Part shown: positions 25,893 to 34,940 of the stretch, piece by piece
Layout: each line of letters starts with the position of its first letter
How positions within the stretch are numbered: the stretch's first letter is position 1
From: CBDEVH01 sp965243565
GTDB lineage: Bacteria > Pseudomonadota > Gammaproteobacteria > Tethybacterales > Persebacteraceae
NCBI GenBank assembly: GCA_965243565.1
Contig: OZ251571.1
Location: forward strand, 1,488,001 to 1,552,000
Reading direction: 5' to 3'
Length of the DNA stretch: 64,000 nt
Notes under the pieces: generated by a model
The model's input: the letters and a program-made list of their open reading frames with translations, nothing else
What the model was told of the DNA's origin: nothing
The model's database searches: none
Made by a program: the position numbers and the translations under genes

Positions 25893-25922
25893 AGCCCGTA
25901 TTAATCGTTCGGGCTCTATAAT
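25893..25922 (+). promoter_or_regulatory. queA promoter with an adjacent inverted repeat
   Basis: TATAAT (25917-25922) ends 8 bases before the queA ATG, with no Shine-Dalgarno. Directly upstream AGCCCG (25893-25898) and CGGGCT (25910-25915) form an inverted repeat that covers the -35 position. It could be an operator or the end of an upstream transcript. Confidence 0.45.
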
Positions 25923-25930
25923 TTAGCCTT

Positions 25931-26953
25931 ATGGATTTATCGGATTTTGATTTTAAATTGCCCGAGCATCTTATTGCTCAAATACCGCCAAAACAGCGGG
26001 ATGGTGGTAAGTTGCTTGATGTTAATAACAATAATCGGATTCTCCCAATTAAACAATTGGCTGATTTATTGTTACCCAATGATTTGGTGGTTATTAATGA
26101 ATCGCGGGTGGTGCCAGCGCGTTTGTTCGGGATGAAATTAACCGGTGGACGTATTGAAATTTTATTGGAGCGGTTTTTAAGCGATTGTCGCTTTATTGCT
26201 CAAATTCGATCGTCCAAATCATTGAAGTGTCCTAGTACTATTAATAGCGATGCGGGTGATTTTATTGTTGAGTGTAAGCAGGATTCTTTTTACCAATTGA
26301 TGGCGGTGAGTAAGCAAGGGGTTGCGGTTAATGCCAAGCGTCGTTTTCAACGGGCGGGGCATGTGCCTTTGCCGCCTTATATTCATCGTGCGGATTGTGA
26401 GGCGGATAAAGAGCGTTATCAAACGGTTTATGCACGAACGTTGGGGTCGGTTGCGGCACCAACGGCAGGGTTGCATATAACTGAAGAGTTGCTTGGGCAA
26501 ATTGAAGCGACGGGGGCAACAATAGCACGTCTTACCTTGCATGTGGGTGCTGGTACTTTTTCGCCTATTCGTGATTCACTGGATACGCATATTATGCATG
26601 ATGAGGCTTATTGTATTAGCCAAAAAACAGCACGGGCTATTAATGAGGCAAAGGCACGGGGGCGGCGTATTGTTGCTATTGGTACAACTGTGTTGCGTGC
26701 TTTAGAATCGGCTGGTATGGCAGCTACGATAACAGCGGGTAATGCAAAGACTAATTTGTTTATTCAACCAGGTTTTAAATTTAAAATGGTGGATTGTCTG
26801 TTTACCAATTTTCACCTACCACGCTCGTCTTTGTTTGTTTTGGTGTGTGCTTTTGCCGGGACAGCGTGCATACAACGTGCCTATAAAGAGGCGATTGAAC
26901 AACAAATGCGGTTTTATAGTTATGGCGATGCGATGTTTTTAAATCATGATTAG
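25931..26953 (+). CDS. queA: S-adenosylmethionine:tRNA ribosyltransferase-isomerase
   Basis: Adds the ribosyl moiety of SAM to preQ1 in tRNA on the way to queuosine. The 340 aa product starts MDLSDFDFKLPEHLIAQ and has the family motifs RDGGKLL, SRVVPARLFG, PTAGLHIT and LHVGAGTF. It overlaps tgt by 8 bases, the widespread queA-tgt arrangement. Codons are unusually G/T-ending compared with most other genes on this strand. Confidence 0.95.
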   Translation: MDLSDFDFKLPEHLIAQIPPKQRDGGKLLDVNNNNRILPIKQLADLLLPNDLVVINESRVVPARLFGMKLTGGRIEILLERFLSDCRFIAQIRSSKSLKCPSTINSDAGDFIVECKQDSFYQLMAVSKQGVAVNAKRRFQRAGHVPLPPYIHRADCEADKERYQTVYARTLGSVAAPTAGLHITEELLGQIEATGATIARLTLHVGAGTFSPIRDSLDTHIMHDEAYCISQKTARAINEAKARGRRIVAIGTTVLRALESAGMAATITAGNAKTNLFIQPGFKFKMVDCLFTNFHLPRSSLFVLVCAFAGTACIQRAYKEAIEQQMRFYSYGDAMFLNHD

Positions 26954-28049
26954 TTTTCAATTATCAAAGCAATCAGGCATGGCACGAAAAGGGGTTTTGT
27001 CGTTGAGCCGTGGCGATATTCAAACGCCGGCTTTTATGCCTGTGGGTACGCTTGGGGCGATTAAGGGGGCTATAACGCCAACAGAATTGGCGAGTTTGGG
27101 GTTTGATATTATTCTTGGTAATACGTTTCATTTATGGCTTCGTCCGGGGATGGATGTTATTGGTAAGCATCGCGGGTTACATGGTTTTAATGGTTGGAAT
27201 CGCCCTATTCTGACTGATTCTGGCGGGTTTCAAGTGTTTAGTTTAAAGTCGTTGCGCAAGGTTAGCGAGGATGGGGTTCATTTTCGATCTCCACATAATG
27301 GTGAGTTGCGGTTTTTATCACCTGAGGTTTGTATGGATGTTCAAAGGACTTTGAATAGTGATATTGTAATGATATTGGATGAGTGTCTTGATTCAACTAA
27401 GGATGTACGGGCGACAGAACAGTCAATGTTGCGTAGCTTACGGTGGGCAAAGCGGTGTAAGGATAGTTTTGCTGATAATGCCAATGCATTGTTCGGTATC
27501 GTACAGGGTGGCGTGTTTAACCATTTGCGTGATGAGTCAGTGGCAGGGTTGCTGGATATTGGTTTTGATGGGTATGCAGTTGGTGGTTTGGCGGTGGGCG
27601 AAACAAAGGAGGAGATGGCACAAGTGCTGGCTAATACGTTGCCAAAATTACCACAGGATAAGCCGCGTTATTTAATGGGGGTTGGTACGCCTGTTGATAT
27701 TGCCAAGGGGGTGGCTGCTGGTATTGATATGTTTGATTGTGTCATGCCAACCCGCAACGGACGTAATGGGCAGGTGTTTACGTCCGAAGGGGTTGTACGT
27801 ATTCGCAATGCACGGTACAAAGATGATACACAAGCACTGGATAGTGGTTGTGCTTGTCCGACTTGTTGCCAGTTTACCCGAGCGTATTTGCACCATTTGG
27901 ATAAGGTGAATGAAATGCTGGCGGCACGGTTGCTAAGCATTCATAATCTTGCTTATTATCGACAGTTAATGATGCAGTTACGGCGTGCTATTGATAACGA
28001 TACGGTTACCACAGTGGTGGATGATTTATGTAGGCTTTATCAATGTTAG
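26946..28049 (+). CDS. tgt: tRNA-guanine transglycosylase
   Basis: Exchanges guanine 34 for preQ1 in tRNAs with GUN anticodons. The 367 aa product has the substrate-binding DSGGFQVFSL, the nucleophile-region motif DCVMPTRNGRNG, and a C-terminal zinc site (CACPTC with a later His). The yajC-secD-secF genes that commonly follow tgt in gammaproteobacteria are replaced by an rnfE-like gene that overlaps by 7 bases. Confidence 0.95.
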   Translation: MISFQLSKQSGMARKGVLSLSRGDIQTPAFMPVGTLGAIKGAITPTELASLGFDIILGNTFHLWLRPGMDVIGKHRGLHGFNGWNRPILTDSGGFQVFSLKSLRKVSEDGVHFRSPHNGELRFLSPEVCMDVQRTLNSDIVMILDECLDSTKDVRATEQSMLRSLRWAKRCKDSFADNANALFGIVQGGVFNHLRDESVAGLLDIGFDGYAVGGLAVGETKEEMAQVLANTLPKLPQDKPRYLMGVGTPVDIAKGVAAGIDMFDCVMPTRNGRNGQVFTSEGVVRIRNARYKDDTQALDSGCACPTCCQFTRAYLHHLDKVNEMLAARLLSIHNLAYYRQLMMQLRRAIDNDTVTTVVDDLCRLYQC

Positions 28050-28708
28050 CGAAGTTACAGCCTTTGGTAAAGATAGAAGCAGAGGTGGCAGAAGCAGAGG
28101 TGTCAAATCCACATCCCATTATTGCTATTGCTGTTGACAATGTCGGCAAAAAGAATATTATCGGTTTTCATCTTTTGATGTTGTGCCCTATGCTGGCAGT
28201 GAGTGTTTCGGTTAAAGCAGCGGTGTTATTGAGTTTGTTGACTTTGGCAGTGATGACGGTGGCGGGGTTTGTTATTGCTTTGTTGCGATCGTTTATTTTG
28301 GATATTGTTCGCATTCCTATTTTTTTGATTGTGGTGGCGACAATGGTGGCGTTGCTTGATATTGTGGTGGAGGCTTTTTTGTACGAGCAGCATCAGCAGT
28401 TGGGTATTTTTTTACCGCTTATTATTACCAATTGCGGTGTGTTGGCAAGGCTAGAGGTGTTTGCCTCAAAGCAGTCTGCAAAGGCGGCGGCAGTGGATGG
28501 GCTGACGATGGGGGTTGGGATGTTGCTGGCTTTAACGTCACTGGCTTTTTTGCGAGAGTTTATTGGAACGGGGAAGATTGAAGGGCTTTTTTCTATACCT
28601 CTTTTTACAGGGCTGCCTTTGGCTTTACTTCCTGCAGGTGGATTTTTTTTGTTTGCTTTAATTTTGGCGTGTATTCAGTGGTATCGCCACACTACCAACA
28701 ACGCTTAA
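28043..28708 (+). CDS. rnfE: Electron transport complex subunit RnfE (RsxE/NqrD family)
   Basis: A 221 aa membrane protein with about six hydrophobic segments. The diagnostic stretch LGIFLPLIITNCGVLARLEVFASK matches RnfE/NqrD, followed by AVDGLTMGVGM and SLAFLREFIGTGK. In the Rnf complex this subunit helps bind a membrane iron-sulfur site and moves electrons between NADH and ferredoxin or SoxR. The rest of the complex is not here. The N-terminal 45 residues (Ala/Glu/Val-rich) extend beyond the usual start. The stop overlaps the convergent ABC permease stop by 4 bases. Confidence 0.8.
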   Translation: MLAKLQPLVKIEAEVAEAEVSNPHPIIAIAVDNVGKKNIIGFHLLMLCPMLAVSVSVKAAVLLSLLTLAVMTVAGFVIALLRSFILDIVRIPIFLIVVATMVALLDIVVEAFLYEQHQQLGIFLPLIITNCGVLARLEVFASKQSAKAAAVDGLTMGVGMLLALTSLAFLREFIGTGKIEGLFSIPLFTGLPLALLPAGGFFLFALILACIQWYRHTTNNA

Positions 28709-29469
28709 GTGCGTAGTTTATAGCCACGATGGATAAGGCGATATGCCAATGCCGATACGATGATGGTGATGGTGATGGTTATTGATAACGATATATAAGG
28801 GTTAACATCGCTGTTGTTGAAAAAACCATAACGGAATCCGTCTATCATATAAAAAAATGGGTTTAGTCGCGTTAGTGATTGCCATAAATCGGGCAATGAA
28901 TGGATGGAATAAAATACACCTGATAAAAATGTGAGTGGCATGATTATAAAGTTGGTAAATAGAGCGACTTGGTCGAATTTTTCTGCCCAGAGTCCGGCGA
29001 TGATTCCCAGCGAAGCACTCATCATACCGCCACAAACAGCAAAAGCGAATATCCACAGTAGTGAGTGGATGGGGATGGAGTTATCAAATGCCAATGCGGC
29101 TATTAATACGCCAATGCCAACTGCCACACCACGAATAACCGCTGCGATGGAATAACTGAGAAAGAAGGTGATGGAAGTTATTGGTGGGAGTAATATAAGT
29201 AGTATATTGCCGGTTACTTTTGATTGAATGAGCGATGATGAGGTATTGGCAAAGGCGTTTTGCAATACCGACATCATGACCAAGCCCGGTGCCAAAAAAC
29301 TAACATAGGATACGCCTTCATAAACGCGAACGTGTCCGCCTAATACCTGTGAGAATATGAATAAATAGAGAATGGTGCTAACAACAGGTGCACAAATGGT
29401 TTGAAAAGCAACACGATAAAAACGCAGTACTTCTTTTTCTAGTAGTCCTAAAAATCCACGAAATAACAT
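28705..29469 (-). CDS. ABC-2 type transporter permease (YadH-like)
   Basis: A 254 aa membrane protein with six hydrophobic segments and the ABC-2 signature (LSGVFYSIHSLPDLWQSLTRLNPFFYMIDGFRYG in pieces near the C-terminal third). It pairs with the ATPase gene 2 bases upstream. The pair resembles YadH/YadG, an exporter of uncertain substrate. It is not CcmB. Confidence 0.85.
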   Translation of the reverse strand: MLFRGFLGLLEKEVLRFYRVAFQTICAPVVSTILYLFIFSQVLGGHVRVYEGVSYVSFLAPGLVMMSVLQNAFANTSSSLIQSKVTGNILLILLPPITSITFFLSYSIAAVIRGVAVGIGVLIAALAFDNSIPIHSLLWIFAFAVCGGMMSASLGIIAGLWAEKFDQVALFTNFIIMPLTFLSGVFYSIHSLPDLWQSLTRLNPFFYMIDGFRYGFFNNSDVNPYISLSITITITIIVSALAYRLIHRGYKLRT

Positions 29470-29471
29470 GT

Positions 29472-30371
29472 TTATGATTTTTCCATTAGCCGTATAAAAA
29501 CATCTTCAAGACGTGGCGGCGTTACTTTAATTTCGGATAGTTCGTAGCCTGCTTCGCGGAATGACGTTAATATTGGCTCGACGTCTTCGTAACGGCGAAT
29601 GTCAAAATGCCATGTGTCGTTTTCTTGTGTTGATACTGGTAATGTCGCCAAAGGATTGCTACCAGTTGCCTGAACGCGTAAACGTGCAATATTTTCAAGG
29701 GGCGATAGTAAGTCTTGTGTTGGTCCTTGTGAAATAATCTTGCCTCTGTTCATTAAGGCAAGCCCATCGCATAGTGCTTCGGCTTCTTCGAGATAATGCG
29801 TGGTGAGGATAATCGTATGCCCGTCTCGGTTAAGCTCACGCATAAATTCCCACACTGCGAGGCGGATGTTAATGTCAACACCAGCGGTTGGCTCATCTAA
29901 AATAATAACGGATGGTTTGTGTACCAATGCTTGAGCAATCATCAGCCGTCGTTTCATACCACCAGATAAATTACGGGTGTTGGTTTTTATTTTGTCGGTT
30001 AGGTATAGTTTTTCAAGTAGAGTGGTTATCCATTGCTTGTTGTTGCGAATGCCGTAGTATTTGGATTGAAACGCCAAGGATTCAGCAACGGTTAAAAATG
30101 GATCATAGACCAGCTCTTGCGGCACAATGCCGATGTTGCTCCTAACAGACATGGGCGCGGTTTTAATGCTGTAGTTAAGTACTTTGGCATCGCCACTATC
30201 AGGTGCAACCCAGCCGCCCAAACAGCCGATGAGGGTGGTTTTGCCCGCACCATTCGGACCTAATAACCCGAAAAACGCGCCTTCTTCTACTTTTAGCGAT
30301 ACATCGCTTAGTACTGATTCGTTGTTGTATTGCTTACAAATCTTATCAATAAATAATGCGGGATTTTTCAT
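29472..30371 (-). CDS. ABC transporter ATPase (YadG-like)
   Basis: A 299 aa ATPase with Walker A GPNGAGKTT, Q-loop VPQELVYDP, signature LSGGMKRRL, Walker B VIILDEPTAGVD and the switch histidine in LTTHYLEEAE. A C-terminal extension of about 70 residues is typical of ABC-2 exporter ATPases. It drives the YadH-like permease that follows. It lies 26 bases after the GNAT gene and may belong to the ffh unit. Confidence 0.9.
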   Translation of the reverse strand: MKNPALFIDKICKQYNNESVLSDVSLKVEEGAFFGLLGPNGAGKTTLIGCLGGWVAPDSGDAKVLNYSIKTAPMSVRSNIGIVPQELVYDPFLTVAESLAFQSKYYGIRNNKQWITTLLEKLYLTDKIKTNTRNLSGGMKRRLMIAQALVHKPSVIILDEPTAGVDINIRLAVWEFMRELNRDGHTIILTTHYLEEAEALCDGLALMNRGKIISQGPTQDLLSPLENIARLRVQATGSNPLATLPVSTQENDTWHFDIRRYEDVEPILTSFREAGYELSEIKVTPPRLEDVFIRLMEKS

Positions 30372-30397
30372 TAAATAGGGTTAATGATGCGCGGCGG

Positions 30398-30838
30398 CTA
30401 TAAGCTTTTGTCGTAAATAACCCAGTCGGTTGCAGTGGCAATTTTGTCGTATAGCAAACGGGCTGGTGCATTGTCTTGTTTGGTTGCCCAACGCAATATA
30501 CTGCTGTTGGCGTTGGCGGCTGCCTCGCTAGTGGCTTGCATTAGTTGCCTTGCCAAACCTTTGCCACGGCACTCTGGCAATATGTATAAGTCGTTTAAAT
30601 ATGCCAATGAGCACCCTTTTAATGGGCGTAGGTTTTGTTGCCAATGCGCAAATCCTACTAATTGACTCTCAAGTTCGATGCCAATACCGTGTATTTTATC
30701 GGTCATAATCCACCCCCATGTGGTGGTAATTATCTCTTCGTTGATTTCGCTTTTGTAAAATTTGGCATAGTTATAATACAGTGTCTGCCATACCGAAAAA
30801 TGGTTAACGCTCAGTGGTATTATTGCCGCATCGGTCAT
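30398..30838 (-). CDS. GNAT family N-acetyltransferase
   Basis: A 146 aa acetyltransferase with the acetyl-CoA binding motif LPECRGKGLARQLM and the preceding LNDLYI strand. The substrate is unknown. The start codon overlaps the ffh stop as ATGA, so translation is probably coupled to ffh. Conservation of this pairing elsewhere was not something I could test. Confidence 0.82.
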   Translation of the reverse strand: MTDAAIIPLSVNHFSVWQTLYYNYAKFYKSEINEEIITTTWGWIMTDKIHGIGIELESQLVGFAHWQQNLRPLKGCSLAYLNDLYILPECRGKGLARQLMQATSEAAANANSSILRWATKQDNAPARLLYDKIATATDWVIYDKSL

Positions 30839-32175
30839 TGCAACATTTGTTTCATCATGCGCATCATTGCCATCGGATTTTTGGCATGTTTTTTCATGAG
30901 TTTGCGCATCATGTCGTGTTGTTGTAGTAGTTGGTTAATTTCGCTGACTGCAACAGCAGCACCTCGCGCAATACGTTTTTTACGTGATGCTTTGATGATT
31001 TCGGGCGTGCGGCGTTCTGTGGGTGTCATTGATAGAATCATCGCTTCGGTTTTTGTAATTTGTTGAGTGTCGTTTAAATTGGCTTGGTCTAGTTTGTTGG
31101 ATATCTGCCCGGGTAGTTTGTCGATGATGCTACGCATTCCGCCCATTTTTTTCATTTGTTGGATTTGTTGTAGTTGATCGTTTAAGTCAAATTGCGATGG
31201 CTTTTTTTGTAATTTGTTATTGAGCCGCTGCATTGTTGATAGATCAGTTTTTTCTTGTACCTGCTCTGCCAACGAGGCAATATCACCCATACCCAAAATA
31301 CGCGAGGCGAATCTATCAGGGAAAAATAATTCTAAATCATCTGGTTTTTCGCCCACACCAACATATTTAATCGGCTTGCCTGTTATCATTTTGGCGGCTA
31401 AAACACTACCACCACGGCTATCACCGTCAAACTTGGTAACCACTACGCCGGTAATGTCGACTCTTTCGGAGAATTTTTTAGCGGTGTTAATGGCGTCTTG
31501 TCCTTGCATTGCATCGATAAAAAACAAAGTTTCGGATGGTTTAACGCATTTAAATACGAGTTCGATTTCTTCCATCATTTCGTCATCGAGAGTGGTACGA
31601 CCTGCGGTATCGATTAATAAAACATCTACTAATTCTTGTTGGGCTTGTTTTAATGCTTGCTTGGTTCTTGCCACAACGTCGTTCATTTCGTCGCTTTCAA
31701 AGCATGGTATATCAGAGGCATCCGCAAGGATTTTAATTTGCTCAATAGCCGCTGGGCGACGTACATCTACTCCGGCTAATAGTACTCGTTTTTTGTTTTT
31801 TTGTTTTAGTTGCTTGGCAATTTTAGCAATATTGGTGGTTTTACCCACACCTTGCAAACCACAGGCTAAAATAACCGAAGGTGAGCGTTTAATTTGTAAT
31901 GGGGCATTGGCATCTCCCATTAATTTTACCAACTGCTTATAGACTATCCCAATAAAAGCTTGTCCGGGATTTAAAGAAGTTGATACAATAGTACCAATTG
32001 CTTCTTGTTTTACGGTGTTAATAAAGTCGTCAACAATAGGTAAGGCAACGTCTGCTTCTAGCATTGCATTACGAATTTCGACAGTAACCGACTGTATGTT
32101 TTCTTCTGTCAAGCGAGCTTGTCCGCGTAATTGCTTGACTATTTTTGAAAAATTATTTGTTAAACCTTCTAGCAT
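30835..32175 (-). CDS. ffh: Signal recognition particle protein Ffh
   Basis: GTPase that binds signal sequences of membrane proteins through its Met-rich M domain and docks with FtsY. The 446 aa product has an N domain, the G domain with GLQGVGKTT, DTAGRT and TKFDGDSRGG, and the M domain with RRTPEIIKASRKKRIARG and a Met-rich end. The ATG at 32175 is chosen over an in-frame TTG two codons upstream. The minus-strand region before it, GATAAATATTGAAA, could be a -10. rpsP, a common neighbour, is absent. The divergent ccsA-like gene is a conserved neighbour in gammaproteobacteria. Confidence 0.95.
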   Translation of the reverse strand: MLEGLTNNFSKIVKQLRGQARLTEENIQSVTVEIRNAMLEADVALPIVDDFINTVKQEAIGTIVSTSLNPGQAFIGIVYKQLVKLMGDANAPLQIKRSPSVILACGLQGVGKTTNIAKIAKQLKQKNKKRVLLAGVDVRRPAAIEQIKILADASDIPCFESDEMNDVVARTKQALKQAQQELVDVLLIDTAGRTTLDDEMMEEIELVFKCVKPSETLFFIDAMQGQDAINTAKKFSERVDITGVVVTKFDGDSRGGSVLAAKMITGKPIKYVGVGEKPDDLELFFPDRFASRILGMGDIASLAEQVQEKTDLSTMQRLNNKLQKKPSQFDLNDQLQQIQQMKKMGGMRSIIDKLPGQISNKLDQANLNDTQQITKTEAMILSMTPTERRTPEIIKASRKKRIARGAAVAVSEINQLLQQHDMMRKLMKKHAKNPMAMMRMMKQMLQ

Positions 32176-32216
32176 TTTCAATATTTATCGTTTTTGTGGT
32201 TAGAATCCAGTTCAGG

Positions 32217-32939
32217 ATGTCTATTATACTCGTCAATTGTTTGTATCTTATTGTTGTAATCAGTTATATTGCAACTGTCGCTGTATCACCTCGTGTGTAT
32301 TGGCTGGCTATTGCCTTACATGCTATTTTGTTGACGACTGATGTTTATACTGGCGGTATAGGGTTGGGGCAACTGATTTCGTTTTTATTACTCGGTACGG
32401 TGCTTATCACATGGAAAGGGCTTGATGTTAAATTTTCACAACGCTTATTGATTGTCATCACTGTCTTTGGCGTTATCACACCGTTGTTATTAACCGACAA
32501 AAGTGCCATACCAATTTACTCATATCATGTGGTGCTAGCATTATTGGCTTATATTTCGGCAGGGGCTTCATTTTTTTATTGGCTTGATACTGTTCTGAGC
32601 GAACGACTCCTAAAGACAAACCCCACCGTATTGCCCAACACGCCAATTTTACAACGAGAGAACCGTTGTATTTTATTTGTAACAATTTCTTTTTCCCTGC
32701 TTACGCTCACTTTGATGAGTGGTTTTTATAATGCGTTTTCTCACAACTTACCATTGTTTGACATTACCCATAAAAATATTTTTGCAATACTAACATGGCT
32801 TACTTTTTTGGTTTTATTGATTGGACGACATTTTTTTGGCTGGCGTGGCAAGAAGGCATTAATTTATTATTTTACGGGCTGTGTTTTCTTATTGTCCAGC
32901 TACATCGTATCAACGTCTATTTTAACCTTAATTAATTAA
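32217..32939 (+). CDS. Cytochrome c assembly (CcsA/YpjD-like) membrane protein
   Basis: A 240 aa membrane protein with about eight hydrophobic segments, matching the CcsA/HemX-type family known as YpjD or CorE in enterobacteria, which lies divergent to ffh there too. The start MSIILVNCLYLIV is preferred to a codon 72 bases earlier that would sit in the ffh coding region. The gap between the two start codons is only about 41 bases, so both promoters share it (TAGAAT, 10 bases before this ATG). Its 3' end overlaps the convergent apbE by 12 bases. The family is linked to haem or metal handling; the exact role is uncertain. Confidence 0.75.
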   Translation: MSIILVNCLYLIVVISYIATVAVSPRVYWLAIALHAILLTTDVYTGGIGLGQLISFLLLGTVLITWKGLDVKFSQRLLIVITVFGVITPLLLTDKSAIPIYSYHVVLALLAYISAGASFFYWLDTVLSERLLKTNPTVLPNTPILQRENRCILFVTISFSLLTLTLMSGFYNAFSHNLPLFDITHKNIFAILTWLTFLVLLIGRHFFGWRGKKALIYYFTGCVFLLSSYIVSTSILTLIN

Positions 32940-33959
32940 GTGATTTTGTCGGGCTTTTAATGCGGGTGAAATATAGTTTTTCTCGCCTAACTGCCATACC
33001 AATAAATTATCAAATCGTGCTATTATTTTTTGGGTGGTTGCTTTATCGCTAATAACCAATGCGGTTGCAACGGCATCGCTAATAGCCCCACCATGTTTCG
33101 AATGCTTGCTTATAACAATGGCTGTTTGCACGTTTGTAGCAGGATACCCTGTGGTTGGGTCTAATATGTGATGATAACGTTGCCCATTGTAAATAAAATA
33201 AATCTCACTGTCCCCCGATGTCGAAACCGCCTCACCATCGTATAAATTGACAATGCCTATCGGTGGTTGCTCGCGGTTTTTATGCAAGGCAATAAGCCAC
33301 GGGCGGTTGTTGTTTTGCCCTATTGCCAATAAACTACCACCTACATTAACCAACGCGTTTTTAATGCCTGCTTGCTTTAGTATGTCTCGGGCATCATCTG
33401 CTGCAACGCCTTTTAACATCGCTCCAAAGTCAATTTTTATGGTGGCAGGGGCGGCTGTTATTGTCTGATGGCGAATGATGATTTGAGTCATCCCCACTTG
33501 CTGTTGTAACCATTGAGTAATGGCTTTTTTGGATGGTGGCTGGGTGGCAACAGGGGTGGCATAAAACCCCCATAAATCGATTAACCGCCCTATGGCTGGG
33601 TTAAATAAATGGTTGGTTTGCTCGTAATAATTGCTTGCCAAATTCAATAAATCAGCCATTTCTGGGCTTGTCTTTATAGGCAATGTTTGATTGGCTATTG
33701 CTTGGTTTAGCCGTGCCAGCTCTGTGTTATCGTCCCATGCGTAAAAACGTTTTTCCATGCCATAAAAGCGTTGTAAAATTTTGTCTATTACCTTATTGGC
33801 TTTTTGTGGGGGTATGTCATCGGCAATGGTAATCTCAACGAATGATCCAAATGCCTTGCTTTTTTGATGATAAGGGGCGGCGGTGGCAATACCAATGATT
33901 GCCAAGTATAACCATGCAATCAAACCGTATCGTAGATATGCCAAACGGCAATAACGCAT
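32928..33959 (-). CDS. apbE: FAD:protein FMN transferase
   Basis: Flavinylates threonine in membrane redox complexes such as Rnf and Nqr. The 343 aa product has an N-terminal membrane or signal segment (about 10-28) and the ApbE motifs DFGAMLKGVAAD, NVGGSL, HHILDPTTGYPA and SDAVATAL. There is no lipobox cysteine. A partner of the Rnf type is implied by the rnfE-like gene at 28 kb. It follows gshB with 1 base between them. Confidence 0.9.
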   Translation of the reverse strand: MRYCRLAYLRYGLIAWLYLAIIGIATAAPYHQKSKAFGSFVEITIADDIPPQKANKVIDKILQRFYGMEKRFYAWDDNTELARLNQAIANQTLPIKTSPEMADLLNLASNYYEQTNHLFNPAIGRLIDLWGFYATPVATQPPSKKAITQWLQQQVGMTQIIIRHQTITAAPATIKIDFGAMLKGVAADDARDILKQAGIKNALVNVGGSLLAIGQNNNRPWLIALHKNREQPPIGIVNLYDGEAVSTSGDSEIYFIYNGQRYHHILDPTTGYPATNVQTAIVISKHSKHGGAISDAVATALVISDKATTQKIIARFDNLLVWQLGEKNYISPALKARQNHLIN

Positions 33960-33960
33960 T

Positions 33961-34920
33961 TTAACGAGAAAGATATCTATCTAGTTGCTCTAAAATCCAA
34001 ACTGCTACGTCGTTGCCTGTTTGTGTATAGACTTGGTTTAACCCTGTCGGACAAGTGATGTTTATTTCGATTAATGAATTGCCGATAATATCCAAACCAG
34101 CAAAAAATATCCCGTCCTTCATCAGTTGAGGGGCTACTGCTTCAGCGATTTTTCGTTTGGCATCGTCAAGCGGTTTTGCCACTGGCTGTCCGCCTGCTGC
34201 CATATTGCCTCGATGGTCGTTGTCATTGGGGATTCGTGCCAACATCCAATCATAAACCACCCCACCAACAACAAAAATACGGCAGTCACCCTCAATTATT
34301 TTATCAGAATAATGTTGTAGCATTACTCTTTTTTGCCCTTGCTGTGAGAGTGTTTCAAAAACGGAATAAAAGTTTTTATCCTCACCCATGGACACATAAA
34401 TACCTTGTCCGCCCATGCCGTCTAACGGCTTCATTACTGTTGATTGATGTGCTTTATGAAAGTCCAACGCATCGCATAGCGATGAACCAACCCATGTTGG
34501 CAGTATATATTGTGGAAAGTCAAAAATTGCTAGTTTTTCATTTTTTTGCTGCAAAGCAATGGGCGAATTAACAACGGGGACCGTTCGATTGACCACGTCC
34601 AATAACCGCGTTGCCATTATAAAGTCGTCATTAACAGGGGGTTCTTTGCGCATCCATATTAAATCAAAAAATTGCGCAGCAGTTGTTTCGGTCGATATAA
34701 CCGACATCCACTCAATCGCGGCAGCGTTATCTGCCAATGGCATTGCCATTACCAATTGGCTTGCCCGAATAAAAACGCCTTTGGTGTTTTGTGAAATATC
34801 GTGCATTTGTGCACAATATACAGTATCGCCACGCTGTGCCGATGCACGCATCAACGCAATGGTGGAATCTTTTTTAGGGTTTAACGATGATGGAGCATCA
34901 ATGATATAAAGTACACGCAT
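33961..34920 (-). CDS. gshB: Glutathione synthetase
   Basis: ATP-grasp ligase that joins gamma-glutamylcysteine and glycine. The 319 aa product matches proteobacterial GshB in length and motifs (VLYIIDAPSSLNPKKDST, MKPLDGMGGQGIY, and EINITCPTGLNQ near the C-terminus). No gshA is nearby. A minus-strand TATAGA lies about 24 bases before the ATG, without a Shine-Dalgarno sequence. Confidence 0.93.
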   Translation of the reverse strand: MRVLYIIDAPSSLNPKKDSTIALMRASAQRGDTVYCAQMHDISQNTKGVFIRASQLVMAMPLADNAAAIEWMSVISTETTAAQFFDLIWMRKEPPVNDDFIMATRLLDVVNRTVPVVNSPIALQQKNEKLAIFDFPQYILPTWVGSSLCDALDFHKAHQSTVMKPLDGMGGQGIYVSMGEDKNFYSVFETLSQQGQKRVMLQHYSDKIIEGDCRIFVVGGVVYDWMLARIPNDNDHRGNMAAGGQPVAKPLDDAKRKIAEAVAPQLMKDGIFFAGLDIIGNSLIEINITCPTGLNQVYTQTGNDVAVWILEQLDRYLSR

Positions 34921-34940
34921 TGACTAAAGTTGTGTGTTTT

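Noticed and set aside
31214..31942. Long open frame (242 codons) on the + strand inside ffh
   Set aside because: It is antisense to the well-supported ffh gene, shows no recognisable domain, and its composition mirrors the ffh codons.
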